A DNA stretch of 20,206 nt from the NCBI GenBank assembly GCA_027577415.1, contig JANBQS010000357.1, forward strand, positions 1 through 20,206. Direction: 5' to 3'. The stretch is from Coemansia sp. RSA 922 (lineage: Eukaryota; Kickxellomycota; Kickxellomycetes; Kickxellales; Kickxellaceae). Position numbers and translations under genes: made by a program. Below are positions 1-6,899 of the stretch, one piece after another (the stretch's first letter is position 1; every line of letters begins with the position of its first letter). The notes beneath the pieces were generated by a model. That model saw nothing but the letters and a program-made list of their open reading frames with translations. It had not been told where the DNA came from and searched no databases.

Positions 1-1049
1 GCAGCGGCGTCAGAAGAAACAGTACGGGACTATCCTACACACACGACGGTCAGGTATACACAGGGCTAACGACAGAAGCTGGGTCAGCGGCGGACATTAC
101 GCAGAGCAAAGGTGATGAAGAACTAGCGGAGCGGCGGGTTCTGTTCATGGGGATGCCACGAAGCGGAAAGACCAGCATCGTCTCTGTGATATTTGATGGC
201 ACGCAGGCGTACGAGACACTGGGCATGCTTCCCACAGTGCTGCCTACCATGTACCCGTTGATGGCTGGTATCGTGGTGTACGATTTCCCTGGTGTCGACG
301 ACTACTCTGAGACGCAATACAACAATATCAGCGAATCTGTGTACGAGGGTGAGCATACATCACTGGTGTATGTGGTTGACTCGCAGGGCGACCTTCAGGC
401 CTCGCTGTCCACTATGTACTCGATTATCCGAACGGCGCAGTCGGTGAATGCCGATATACCCATCAACATATTTATCAACAAGGTGGACGGCCTGTCTGAC
501 GAGCTGAAGCAGGATACGCAGCAGGATATACAGAACAAGGTGATGAAAACCATGACGTACGAGTCGCTGAACAGTACGTTTGTGCAGTTCTTCCTCACTA
601 CTATCTACGACGAAAGCATAAGAGAGGCACTGAGTCGGGTTGTGCGGCGTCTGGTACCAAGGTATAATACGCTGGAGACGATTCTGAATTCTTTCTGCTC
701 GAAATCGTCCCTGGACAAGGCGTTTTTGTTTGACATGAACACAAAAGTTTACTTGGCTACGGATTCGACGTCTACGGAATCGCTTCTGTACATGTTCACG
801 TGTCATACACTGGCTGCTATCGAGGAAATAATGACATTGTGTAGTGGTTATGTGCCGATGGGCGAAGAAGAGACGGGGATGCAAAAGACCGCGGTTATGA
901 TGGACGGCAGTACCAGGATCTTTGTTTATCAAGTCAACTCGTGTTTGGCCTTGCTATGCTTAGTGTCATTGAAGGTCCCGCGTCACGACAGCTTGCTTGA
1001 TTTCAATGGATCTAAAATTGCAAAGGCCATTCGAAAGATACTTCCTTAA
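1..1049 (+). CDS. GTR2: Gtr2/RagC-type Rag GTPase, 5' end missing
   Basis: Small GTPase of the Gtr2/RagC/RagD group, which pairs with Gtr1/RagA on the vacuole or lysosome and reports amino-acid status to TORC1. The reading frame (codons from base 3) is open to the window edge, so the true start lies upstream; the ATG at 147 falls inside the P-loop strand and cannot be the start. Visible motifs are G1 GMPRSGKTS (from base 147), G3 DFPG (282-293) and G4 NKVD (477-488), followed by GLSDE as in RagC. The C-terminal half has the Rag roadblock-like region (KAFLFDMNTKVYLATDS). About 61 residues before the ATG are in frame and low in complexity. The residue after DFPG is Val where RagC has Gln. An AATAAA follows the stop at 1059. 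The family call rests on recalled similarity across the whole length. Confidence 0.9.
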   Translation, partial: SGVRRNSTGLSYTHDGQVYTGLTTEAGSAADITQSKGDEELAERRVLFMGMPRSGKTSIVSVIFDGTQAYETLGMLPTVLPTMYPLMAGIVVYDFPGVDDYSETQYNNISESVYEGEHTSLVYVVDSQGDLQASLSTMYSIIRTAQSVNADIPINIFINKVDGLSDELKQDTQQDIQNKVMKTMTYESLNSTFVQFFLTTIYDESIREALSRVVRRLVPRYNTLETILNSFCSKSSLDKAFLFDMNTKVYLATDSTSTESLLYMFTCHTLAAIEEIMTLCSGYVPMGEEETGMQKTAVMMDGSTRIFVYQVNSCLALLCLVSLKVPRHDSLLDFNGSKIAKAIRKILP

Positions 1050-1058
1050 TTAATGCAA

Positions 1059-1064
1059 AATAAA
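1059..1064 (+). terminator. Poly(A) signal of the Gtr2-like gene
   Basis: AATAAA lies 10 bases after the stop codon, inside the 24-bp gap to the convergent TFIIIA gene. The two transcripts must therefore overlap at their 3' ends unless cleavage is very early. Confidence 0.5.
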
Positions 1065-1073
1065 TTTAAATAC

Positions 1074-2372
1074 TCAAGATTTTATATATGTCGTGTCGTT
1101 GTGGATGGCGGCCAGATGGATATCTAGCTCAGCTTGGCGCTTGAACCGGAATAGACAGCCGTTGACAGTGCATTGCATGGGGCGGCCCGAGACCTCAGGG
1201 TCGGCATATGCCATGCCAGAGGCAACTTCGAGCTCGGTCGGCTTTCTCCTCGCCTGGCGCCTACTGACTCTGGGCACTTTGGCGACGTCCTCTGTGGGTG
1301 GAGGAGCATCATGGACCTTGCTAACATGATTCCTCAGCGACTTCGCATAGGCATAGGACTTGTCGCAACCCTCATGCGTGCATTTAAAGCGAGCATCCTC
1401 GGCGTGGACAGTCATCGTATGTGCGCGCAACGCATTCTTATCGAGATAAAACCTGGTACAGCCATCGATAGTACATGGATACACCGAGCGATCCGGGTCA
1501 TGGCGCAGCAAATGCAAAGTAAGTCCATGGCGGCGCTTAAAAGTAGCCTGACAGAGCTCGCAAGTATGCACTTCGGTTTTAGTGTGGTCATCGCGCTTAT
1601 GAGCCTGTAGCTCGGACCATTTAGCAAACTTTGCCAAACAGCCCTCTGCGCCACACACGTATCTCGTGTCTTCGCAGTGAGTACGCTTATGACGTTTAAG
1701 TTGCGACGGGTACTTGAATGAGGACTCGCATTCGTCGCAGGCGTAGGGGTTTTCGTTAGTGTGCTTGCACATGTGCAGATGCAGTTGATTGCGCTTGGCA
1801 AAGGCCTCGGCACAGCCCTCGTGTGTACATTTGTGGGGTTTGAGGACAAGGTGCGTTTCGAGGTGACGCTTGAGATGCTGGTTGAGGTTAAACCCTTTGT
1901 CGCAATGGGGGCACTGGTATTTGCGGGTGACATCGTGCGACCGCGAGTGTGCGGAGAGATGAGAGTCTCGCATGTAGGCTTTCGTACACCCCGGGTACAT
2001 GCAGACAAAGGGGCGGGACCCTGTGTGCGTGCGCTCGTGCTCGTCTAGCCGGCATGGTCGGGTGAACGCCTTGTTGCATTCAGGGCATACGTAGTTTTTG
2101 GGCCGGCTGCTTGTAGTGCCCGCGGGCGATGCTGGAGTGCTGACCTCGGGTGCTTGGAGTCGACATGCCTCTATCCGCCGCTTGAGCTCTGCTGCTATCT
2201 CTGCCGAGTCGCTATTGTCAGCTGGTGCGTCTAGTGGAGTCAGTAGTCCGTAACTCTCGGCACTGCATGTCGCGACACGAGGTCGCTTCCGCCGGGCTTC
2301 TTCGTCGCTATCTTCTAGTGGCCTCCCAGCACGAACAGCCTCTTCCATACCGCCTACAAAATTCAATTCCAT
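1074..2372 (-). CDS. PZF1: Transcription factor IIIA (ten C2H2 zinc fingers)
   Basis: Probable TFIIIA, which binds the internal control region of 5S rRNA genes, recruits TFIIIC/TFIIIB and can bind 5S RNA. The 432-residue protein starts with an acidic/basic head carrying a likely nuclear signal (RRKRPR, 27-32). Nine near-contiguous C2H2 fingers follow, at about 94-116, 122-146, 152-174, 180-204, 210-232, 238-263, 269-291, 298-323 and 329-354. A basic linker of about 44 residues precedes a tenth finger at 399-424. Nine fingers plus a spaced tenth is the layout I recall for fission yeast TFIIIA. Short and long C-x2-C / C-x4-C fingers alternate, as in TFIIIA. The first ATG is used; M9 is an alternative. 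Another multi-finger factor cannot be excluded without alignment. It shares its strand with the chromodomain gene, 130 bp upstream. Confidence 0.8.
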   Translation of the reverse strand: MELNFVGGMEEAVRAGRPLEDSDEEARRKRPRVATCSAESYGLLTPLDAPADNSDSAEIAAELKRRIEACRLQAPEVSTPASPAGTTSSRPKNYVCPECNKAFTRPCRLDEHERTHTGSRPFVCMYPGCTKAYMRDSHLSAHSRSHDVTRKYQCPHCDKGFNLNQHLKRHLETHLVLKPHKCTHEGCAEAFAKRNQLHLHMCKHTNENPYACDECESSFKYPSQLKRHKRTHCEDTRYVCGAEGCLAKFAKWSELQAHKRDDHTKTEVHTCELCQATFKRRHGLTLHLLRHDPDRSVYPCTIDGCTRFYLDKNALRAHTMTVHAEDARFKCTHEGCDKSYAYAKSLRNHVSKVHDAPPPTEDVAKVPRVSRRQARRKPTELEVASGMAYADPEVSGRPMQCTVNGCLFRFKRQAELDIHLAAIHNDTTYIKS

Positions 2373-2502
2373 GGTATTTTATAAAACAAAGAAAGAAAGA
2401 AAAAAAAAACAATATTGGAAGAAAAGAGAGCCGAGAATCTCTTTTGTCTTAGTTAAGGACGTGAGGTGTGAGGTACAGAAAAAATTTTACGATCAACTCT
2501 GA

Positions 2503-3084
2503 TCATTTATTAGTGTTAGGGAGGGGGCGCCGCCCTCCTGTGGACTTTCTTGCGACCTGACGCCCAGCACCAGCTTTGCGCACGGCCGTTGTTTCTGTCG
2601 GAACTACAGGCGGTTCAGTGTCATCAAAGTCGTCGTCAAAGTCCATGGCAACGCTGCGCTTAGCAGTTGGCGGTGGACGCTTCGCCACACTGGACGACGC
2701 GCCAGCTCTGGTGCGCGCACCAACCAGCTGTTTGTTCATTTGTACTCGTTTAGCCACCGCGATCCTGTCCTCGGCTACCCGTGCGGGCCGTTTCCTAACC
2801 GCCACGGTCCTCTTTTTTGGCGCTGGCTTTGGCTCAGTCTCTTCCTCCTCCTCCGAAACCGGTTCTTCTACTAGTGTAAATGACGGTGTGAGGAATTCAA
2901 AGTTGCGAGCGGTGCAGCTAAATTCTCGCCAGTAGCTACCGAGAAGTGTTTGACACTCGGTCAAATTGCTACTAGGCTCCCACGTACGTGCCAAGTCTCC
3001 CGACCATTGAACCAAGTACTCGCATGCCTTATCTGCGAACCGGTGCTTCAGAATAAGGTCTACTTCGTCCAACCCCATTGCCAT
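2503..3084 (-). CDS. Chromodomain protein with an H3-tail-like C terminus
   Basis: A 193-residue nuclear-type protein of unknown specific function. Residues about 4-54 form a chromodomain: EVDLILKHR, then EYLVQWSG, the hallmark TWEP, an NL turn and a C-terminal helix. Next come an acidic patch (SEEEEETE, about 76-83), a long basic Ala/Lys/Arg-rich stretch suited to nucleic-acid binding, and a second acidic patch (DFDDDFDD). The last 25 residues hold QVARKSTGG (176-184), matching histone H3 residues 5-13 except for T6V; K180 corresponds to H3K9. Compared with HP1, the cage tryptophan is kept (QWSG) but both cage tyrosines align with Asp, so methyl-lysine binding by this domain is uncertain. 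It is divergent from COA4 over 124 bp. The ATG at 3084 gives MAMGLDE; M3 is the alternative start. It could be an HP1-like or chromo-shadow-type protein. Confidence 0.75.
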   Translation of the reverse strand: MAMGLDEVDLILKHRFADKACEYLVQWSGDLARTWEPSSNLTECQTLLGSYWREFSCTARNFEFLTPSFTLVEEPVSEEEEETEPKPAPKKRTVAVRKRPARVAEDRIAVAKRVQMNKQLVGARTRAGASSSVAKRPPPTAKRSVAMDFDDDFDDTEPPVVPTETTAVRKAGAGRQVARKSTGGRRPLPNTNK

Positions 3085-3208
3085 TATTTAAAGAGGAATT
3101 AATAAAAGTTAAGGAGTGAAAAAAAAGCCGTGTTTGTGTTGGCTGCGTACAATCACAACTTCTTTTTCGTCTATCACGTTTCCGAGTATTAAATCATTTT
3201 CCTTAACG
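3085..3208. promoter_or_regulatory. Bidirectional promoter, chromodomain gene / COA4
   Basis: Only 124 bp separate the divergent start codons, so both 5' UTRs and promoters share this segment. It is AT-rich near each start and I see no clear TATA box. Confidence 0.5.
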
Positions 3209-3430
3209 ATGAGCAAAAGCCCAGAGAATGTCAAAGCCTCTATGCCCGATCCGGTCGTGGCGGAGGACGAGGATGATGCGTGGGATAAGAGGATCCGCAA
3301 GACTGGTTGCTTTGCTGAGAACGAACGGCTGTTAGTGTGCCACGCTGATACTAACGACTGGCGTCAGTGCGCTCGCGAGCTAGCCGCATTCAAAAAGTGC
3401 ATGGAGCTTAATAAGCAGAATGGTCTGTAG
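3209..3430 (+). CDS. COA4: Coa4/Cmc3-type twin CX9C cytochrome oxidase assembly factor
   Basis: A 73-residue protein of the mitochondrial intermembrane space, imported by the Mia40 disulphide relay and needed for assembly of cytochrome c oxidase. The twin CX9C motif is explicit: C34-x9-C44 and C54-x9-C64, with the DWRQC signature typical of COA4 just before and including the third cysteine, and an acidic N-terminal segment ending DAWDKRIRKTG. The length fits the family. The start was placed at ATG 3209 (MSKSPEN) because upstream in-frame codons encode a hydrophobic stretch unlike the family and lie in the short divergent promoter. There is no cleavable presequence, as expected for Mia40 substrates. 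Confidence 0.88.
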   Translation: MSKSPENVKASMPDPVVAEDEDDAWDKRIRKTGCFAENERLLVCHADTNDWRQCARELAAFKKCMELNKQNGL

Positions 3431-3599
3431 TACTCTTGTCCAATCTATGCTCGCGACGTGGATTATAAAGAGCATTGCCATAGCTTAATCGATTGTTCGA
3501 AACATTTAACCTCAGATATGATGGCCAAACTATTGATCTTTTTTTCCCCGCGTTTTTGCTTTTTATTCTGCCTTTTCCCAATAAAAAATAAAATAAAAA

Positions 3600-5285
3600 A
3601 TGACTTTTCCATCTCTGTTCCAAACGCTGCCGATGCTGGTGATGGAAAAAATCATTGAGTATATTTTAGAGCGCCCAAGAAACTCGTTTGACGATGACAT
3701 CAAAATGTACGGCAAGGAGAAGGTCTTTCTTACCCCGCTTCTCTCAGTCAGCGAGCTTTGGCGCGAGGCGGCGCTAGCCTCTATTTGCGATAGCTGCAGG
3801 ATTGGTTACAACGGCGCTCTTAAGGCAGTTGAATTAAAATATTTCGCGTTGCCAGCTGACTTTTCGTACTCACGGTCCCGCAGACACAATTTTGTCAAAC
3901 GAGTTGTCTTGACTGCTCCTGCCTGGGGCGATATGTGCATACACGAGTTTAGTGAGGCTACCGCCTGGTTGCAGTGGGAGAACCCGGTATTTCCGTCTGC
4001 GACAACTCTGGTGCTCGGTTTGCAAAAATATCCTACGACCTTGACTGATCCAAGTCGTCTTTTTGAGCCGTCGCGCGTGACGGCAACCGACCTATTCTTT
4101 GTTTCCAGCTTTACGCACACTCTACAGAGGATGGTTCCAAGCTTAAAAAGCCTCATTACGCCTGTGTACGCTGCTAACGTTATGACACCGGGTTACGATC
4201 TGCTTTTCAACACACTGTTTGCGGAGCTGTGCCAAGGAAGTGTTAATAGCTTGCGGATTTACTCGAAGGTAAAAAGGGAACGAGTAACGCTTGATTCAAT
4301 GTCAATATCTGGGCTAACATGCCTTATACAGCAATCGAACTTGGCCAGCGCTCCTTTTGCAGAACTTGCTTATCGCAACGCAGGTACTTTGAGGGACCTT
4401 CGTATCAGAACCGGCACCGAGGCCAACTGGCGCACTATGATATATGGCGGAACACAGATTCCGACGGTCTACTCTAGTTTGGCGTTATTCATCTTGGGCA
4501 TTGGCAACATCCCGAGCGATACAACCTGGGCGACAATAGATGATGTAAAGCCGTTCCCGGGGTTGTCTACATTGGAGATTAGCGAAGAATATCCGTTCAG
4601 TGACGACGTGCTCTTTAGGGGCAATGGTGCGACGCTGAAGAGCCTACGTGTCTCCTTGCGTGCCATCACGAAGAACGCCCTGGGTAGATCGGGCGTACTC
4701 CATCGCAGCGGTGTTAGCCGGATGAACACGGTTACTATTGGCGTACTCTCAGACTCGATCAGCAGCTATTTACCCAATGATGTAATTGGACCACAGGTTC
4801 GCCGCATATTGGAGATGACAACAACACTAAAGCTGAATAAGGACACGACCAACTCGCAAGTATACAATGCTATATGTACCGCTTCGGGAACTGCGACTCT
4901 TCAGCACTTGGAGCTTGCCAGCAGGTCGTTCGACTTTGACCATATAATCAAGATCGTTTCTGCGCTCCCAAGTCTACTAAGTCTCACCTGCTGGGTGTTT
5001 GAGATTGGATCACAACTCGAGTCAATTCCACAGGACGAGCTTCCCAGTACCCTCCATGCGCGACACTATCCACTGAGCAGCAGTTTAAAACTGCTGCGAC
5101 TATCCAAGGCTGAACAAACCTCGGCTGATCTCATAGGACTTGTCACTATTCTTATGGCCATTATGTGTCCAAGCCTCTCGCATGTGGTTCCTCTGTATCC
5201 CTTTGACTGCGGAAAAGTGATTACATCGGCTATGGCCAAGCCCTCGTATCAGCCATACATCGAGTCTCTCCGTCGCCTTATTTAA
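3600..5285 (+). CDS. F-box-like protein with degenerate leucine-rich repeats
   Basis: A 561-residue protein. Residues about 8-55 look like an F-box: LPMLVMEKIIEYILER, then LTPLLSVSELWREAAL, the pattern used to bind Skp1 in SCF ubiquitin ligases. The rest is a series of irregular leucine-rich units (LRIYSKV, LRDLRIRTG, LKSLRVSLR, LQHLELASR, LLSLTCWVF) suggesting an LRR solenoid for substrate binding. This head plus solenoid is the form of a large lineage-specific family that I associate with Kickxellales fungi; individual functions are unknown. The ATG at 3600 follows an A-rich leader and gives the F-box at the very N terminus. There are no introns or membrane segments. The family call is moderately sure; the substrate is unknown. 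Confidence 0.65.
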   Translation: MTFPSLFQTLPMLVMEKIIEYILERPRNSFDDDIKMYGKEKVFLTPLLSVSELWREAALASICDSCRIGYNGALKAVELKYFALPADFSYSRSRRHNFVKRVVLTAPAWGDMCIHEFSEATAWLQWENPVFPSATTLVLGLQKYPTTLTDPSRLFEPSRVTATDLFFVSSFTHTLQRMVPSLKSLITPVYAANVMTPGYDLLFNTLFAELCQGSVNSLRIYSKVKRERVTLDSMSISGLTCLIQQSNLASAPFAELAYRNAGTLRDLRIRTGTEANWRTMIYGGTQIPTVYSSLALFILGIGNIPSDTTWATIDDVKPFPGLSTLEISEEYPFSDDVLFRGNGATLKSLRVSLRAITKNALGRSGVLHRSGVSRMNTVTIGVLSDSISSYLPNDVIGPQVRRILEMTTTLKLNKDTTNSQVYNAICTASGTATLQHLELASRSFDFDHIIKIVSALPSLLSLTCWVFEIGSQLESIPQDELPSTLHARHYPLSSSLKLLRLSKAEQTSADLIGLVTILMAIMCPSLSHVVPLYPFDCGKVITSAMAKPSYQPYIESLRRLI

Positions 5286-5857
5286 TATCCAGCTAAACCC
5301 GTAGGTAATAGCGTCATGACAAGTACCATCAGGGTATTTAATCAGGATCAATCGCGATCTTAATTCGCAGTTGGAAAAATTTTCCATCGGTTTGGCGGGC
5401 TATATCTTTGGCGAAGAGCATTGCCAGACACTCCATCCTTTTCTCTTCTCCTTAGGAATACTTTTATGGAAGAACCGCTATAGTATATTTGTATATATTC
5501 ACTTGTTTTCAAAGCCTCACACACAGAGTAGCATCTAATGTCTACTAAATTTTGGCTTTGGGGAAAGTCCCCGGACACAAGGGCAGAAAGTGCCGCCTGT
5601 AATTAGGTATTGGTTCCCCGACATATGCGCTCTAACGTTTGTATCAACTTGTGAAATTATGATTTAGGCATTTATTTTGCTTCTACTTGTTGTTTTGCTC
5701 ATCATGCTACATCACCCCTCTCCTTTTGGGTTGGGTTGGGGAACAAAGATGCCATTTTTTGGAGGAGTTCCTGCGAGTTTGAGACTATGGCAAACAACAT
5801 GTATACTCTTTGAGTATTCAGCCGCAAGGCAGTAGTCAAGGACTCGTCTTTGGGATC
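5286..5857. other. Gene-poor stretch
   Basis: About 570 bp after the F-box-like gene. Only short ORFs of 60-95 codons occur on the minus strand. None resembles a known family or has protein-like composition. No RNA gene, repeat or mobile-element end was seen. Confidence 0.4.
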
Positions 5858-6241
5858 ATGTTTTGCTCTCTGTTGTATGGACTTGGAGCGTATGGGGGAC
5901 TTGTTCGTCATAGCACAGTTTTGCGGTTGGCTGACTGGACAAAATTTGACCTGAGAGGGTTATTTTTTTGTTGCAGAAAGTTACCTCAACGGGGCTCACT
6001 ACTCCAGGTATTCCTCCCCATCCTCTTTTTTAATCTATGTGGTTGCCTTTTTATTGTTGCTTTTTGTTGGATATCCTGTTGGCAAATGATGTTTAACGAA
6101 TCTCTTCACCGGATCAAATATCATGACCGAAGAAAATTCATACACGGTTTTTTGACTGATGCCATCACCAACAACTCGACATTAAAAGATAGCCCTTATA
6201 ATAGTGTTATAATAAATGATATATATTCACGTTGCTTATGA
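5858..6241 (+). CDS. Doubtful small membrane-protein ORF
   Basis: An ORF of 127 codons from the first ATG (5858). It has a weakly hydrophobic N terminus (FCSLLYGLGAYGGLV) and a strong hydrophobic run of roughly 30 residues (VFLPILFFNLCGCLFIVAF and onward), followed by a polar, charged tail. It is rich in Cys, Phe and Leu and ends just before the convergent Pmp3-like gene. I recognise no family. The T-rich DNA itself would give a hydrophobic translation by chance, and a pyrimidine-rich tract ending in CAG near 5980 could be a splice acceptor. It may be a gene relic, an exon, or no gene at all. Confidence 0.22.
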   Translation: MFCSLLYGLGAYGGLVRHSTVLRLADWTKFDLRGLFFCCRKLPQRGSLLQVFLPILFFNLCGCLFIVAFCWISCWQMMFNESLHRIKYHDRRKFIHGFLTDAITNNSTLKDSPYNSVIINDIYSRCL

Positions 6242-6250
6242 AGAAATTGT

Positions 6251-6607
6251 TTACTGAGGCGGGCTTGCCTTCTGTACTGGCTGGTATGGTGGTGGCGGAG
6301 GCTGCTGAGGGTTGGAGCCCGAGGGCGAGGCAACGTATGGCGCAGCAGGGGGAGCATGGCCGATGACTACTACGTGGTGAGTATGACGAGGGTACTCGTC
6401 GTCATCAACCAGCATCTCATAGTCGTCAGCAGGGTACTTGCAAATAAGGTACCATGCGTGTATAAGACCAGGGAGGTAGCCTAGAGCTGTCAGGCCGCAG
6501 TTTATGAGGAAGTCAGCTCCACAGCCACGTCTAAACAGGGCTCCGAAGGGCGGGAATATGATACTGAGGATTATCAGTAGAACGTCGGGACACGATGAGC
6601 AGCACAT
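6251..6607 (-). CDS. Pmp3/Sna-family membrane proteolipid with PPxY tail
   Basis: A 118-residue protein of the PMP3 (UPF0057) family. The N-terminal 58 residues show the family core: the MCC start, helix 1 with IIFPPFGALFRRG (17-28), and helix 2 ending in GYLPGLIHAWYLI (43-55). Plain Pmp3 proteins stop near 55 residues. This one adds about 60 cytosolic residues: an acidic stretch (DDYEMLVDDDEY, 61-72) and a Pro-rich end with PPPPPY (103-108). The PPxY form binds WW domains of Rsp5/Nedd4 ligases. Yeast Sna3 and Sna4 have this core plus PPxY layout and travel to the vacuole via multivesicular bodies, so this is probably a Sna3/Sna4-like protein rather than Pmp3 itself. It is divergent from the Mg2+ transporter gene, with 292 bp between the starts. 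Confidence 0.85.
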   Translation of the reverse strand: MCCSSCPDVLLIILSIIFPPFGALFRRGCGADFLINCGLTALGYLPGLIHAWYLICKYPADDYEMLVDDDEYPRHTHHVVVIGHAPPAAPYVASPSGSNPQQPPPPPYQPVQKASPPQ

Positions 6608-6765
6608 TGCAAGCTAAAACAGAAAGAAATAGAATGAGTAGATTTAATAAATTTTATAAAATGTAAAGAATAAGGGGAGGGAAAAGGCGGCGGCTGTCTT
6701 GGCAACATGGTCACGGACTTTGACTACAAAGGGGCACAGCTCTTGCTAAAGGCGTCAAAGCGTAG

Positions 6766-6774
6766 GTCACGTGA
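6766..6774. promoter_or_regulatory. E-box-type palindrome GTCACGTGA
   Basis: GTCACGTGA lies between the divergent Pmp3/Sna-like and Mg2+ transporter genes. CACGTG sites bind basic helix-loop-helix factors such as Cbf1 or Pho4 in fungi. Binding here is inference from sequence only. Confidence 0.35.
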
Positions 6775-6899
6775 AAGTGGGGAATGAAGGCAAATAAAAA
6801 ATTACCTTGCATCAAAAGTTTGCTTCTTTTTTTTCTTTTTCTTTAGAGATTTTCCAAGTACCTTTATCTTTTTCACTCTCTATTTTTTCTCTCTTAGTA

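Noticed and set aside
360..932. 190-codon ORF antisense to the Rag GTPase
   Set aside because: His/Arg-rich shadow of the coding strand with no family resemblance.
147..1049. ATG at 147 as the start of the Rag GTPase
   Set aside because: It lies inside the P-loop strand (VLFMGMPRSGKT), and the frame is open back to the window edge.
1412..2008. 198-codon ORF in another minus-strand frame of the TFIIIA gene
   Set aside because: Low-complexity Ser/Thr/Arg product of the repetitive zinc-finger DNA in a shifted frame.
2375..2386. TATA box (TTTTATAAAATA) directly before the TFIIIA start codon
   Set aside because: Only a few bases from the ATG on the minus strand, too close to serve as a TATA box for that start; probably an AT-rich leader.
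6703..6718. X-box-like RFX site (GGCAACATGGTCAC)
   Set aside because: The half-sites are in the wrong order and orientation for the RFX consensus.
6807..6899. N-terminal extension of the Mg2+ transporter from the ATG at 6807
   Set aside because: It encodes a Phe/Ser-rich run from a T-rich leader; MSGNMRRR at 6900 is a more credible start, though not proven.
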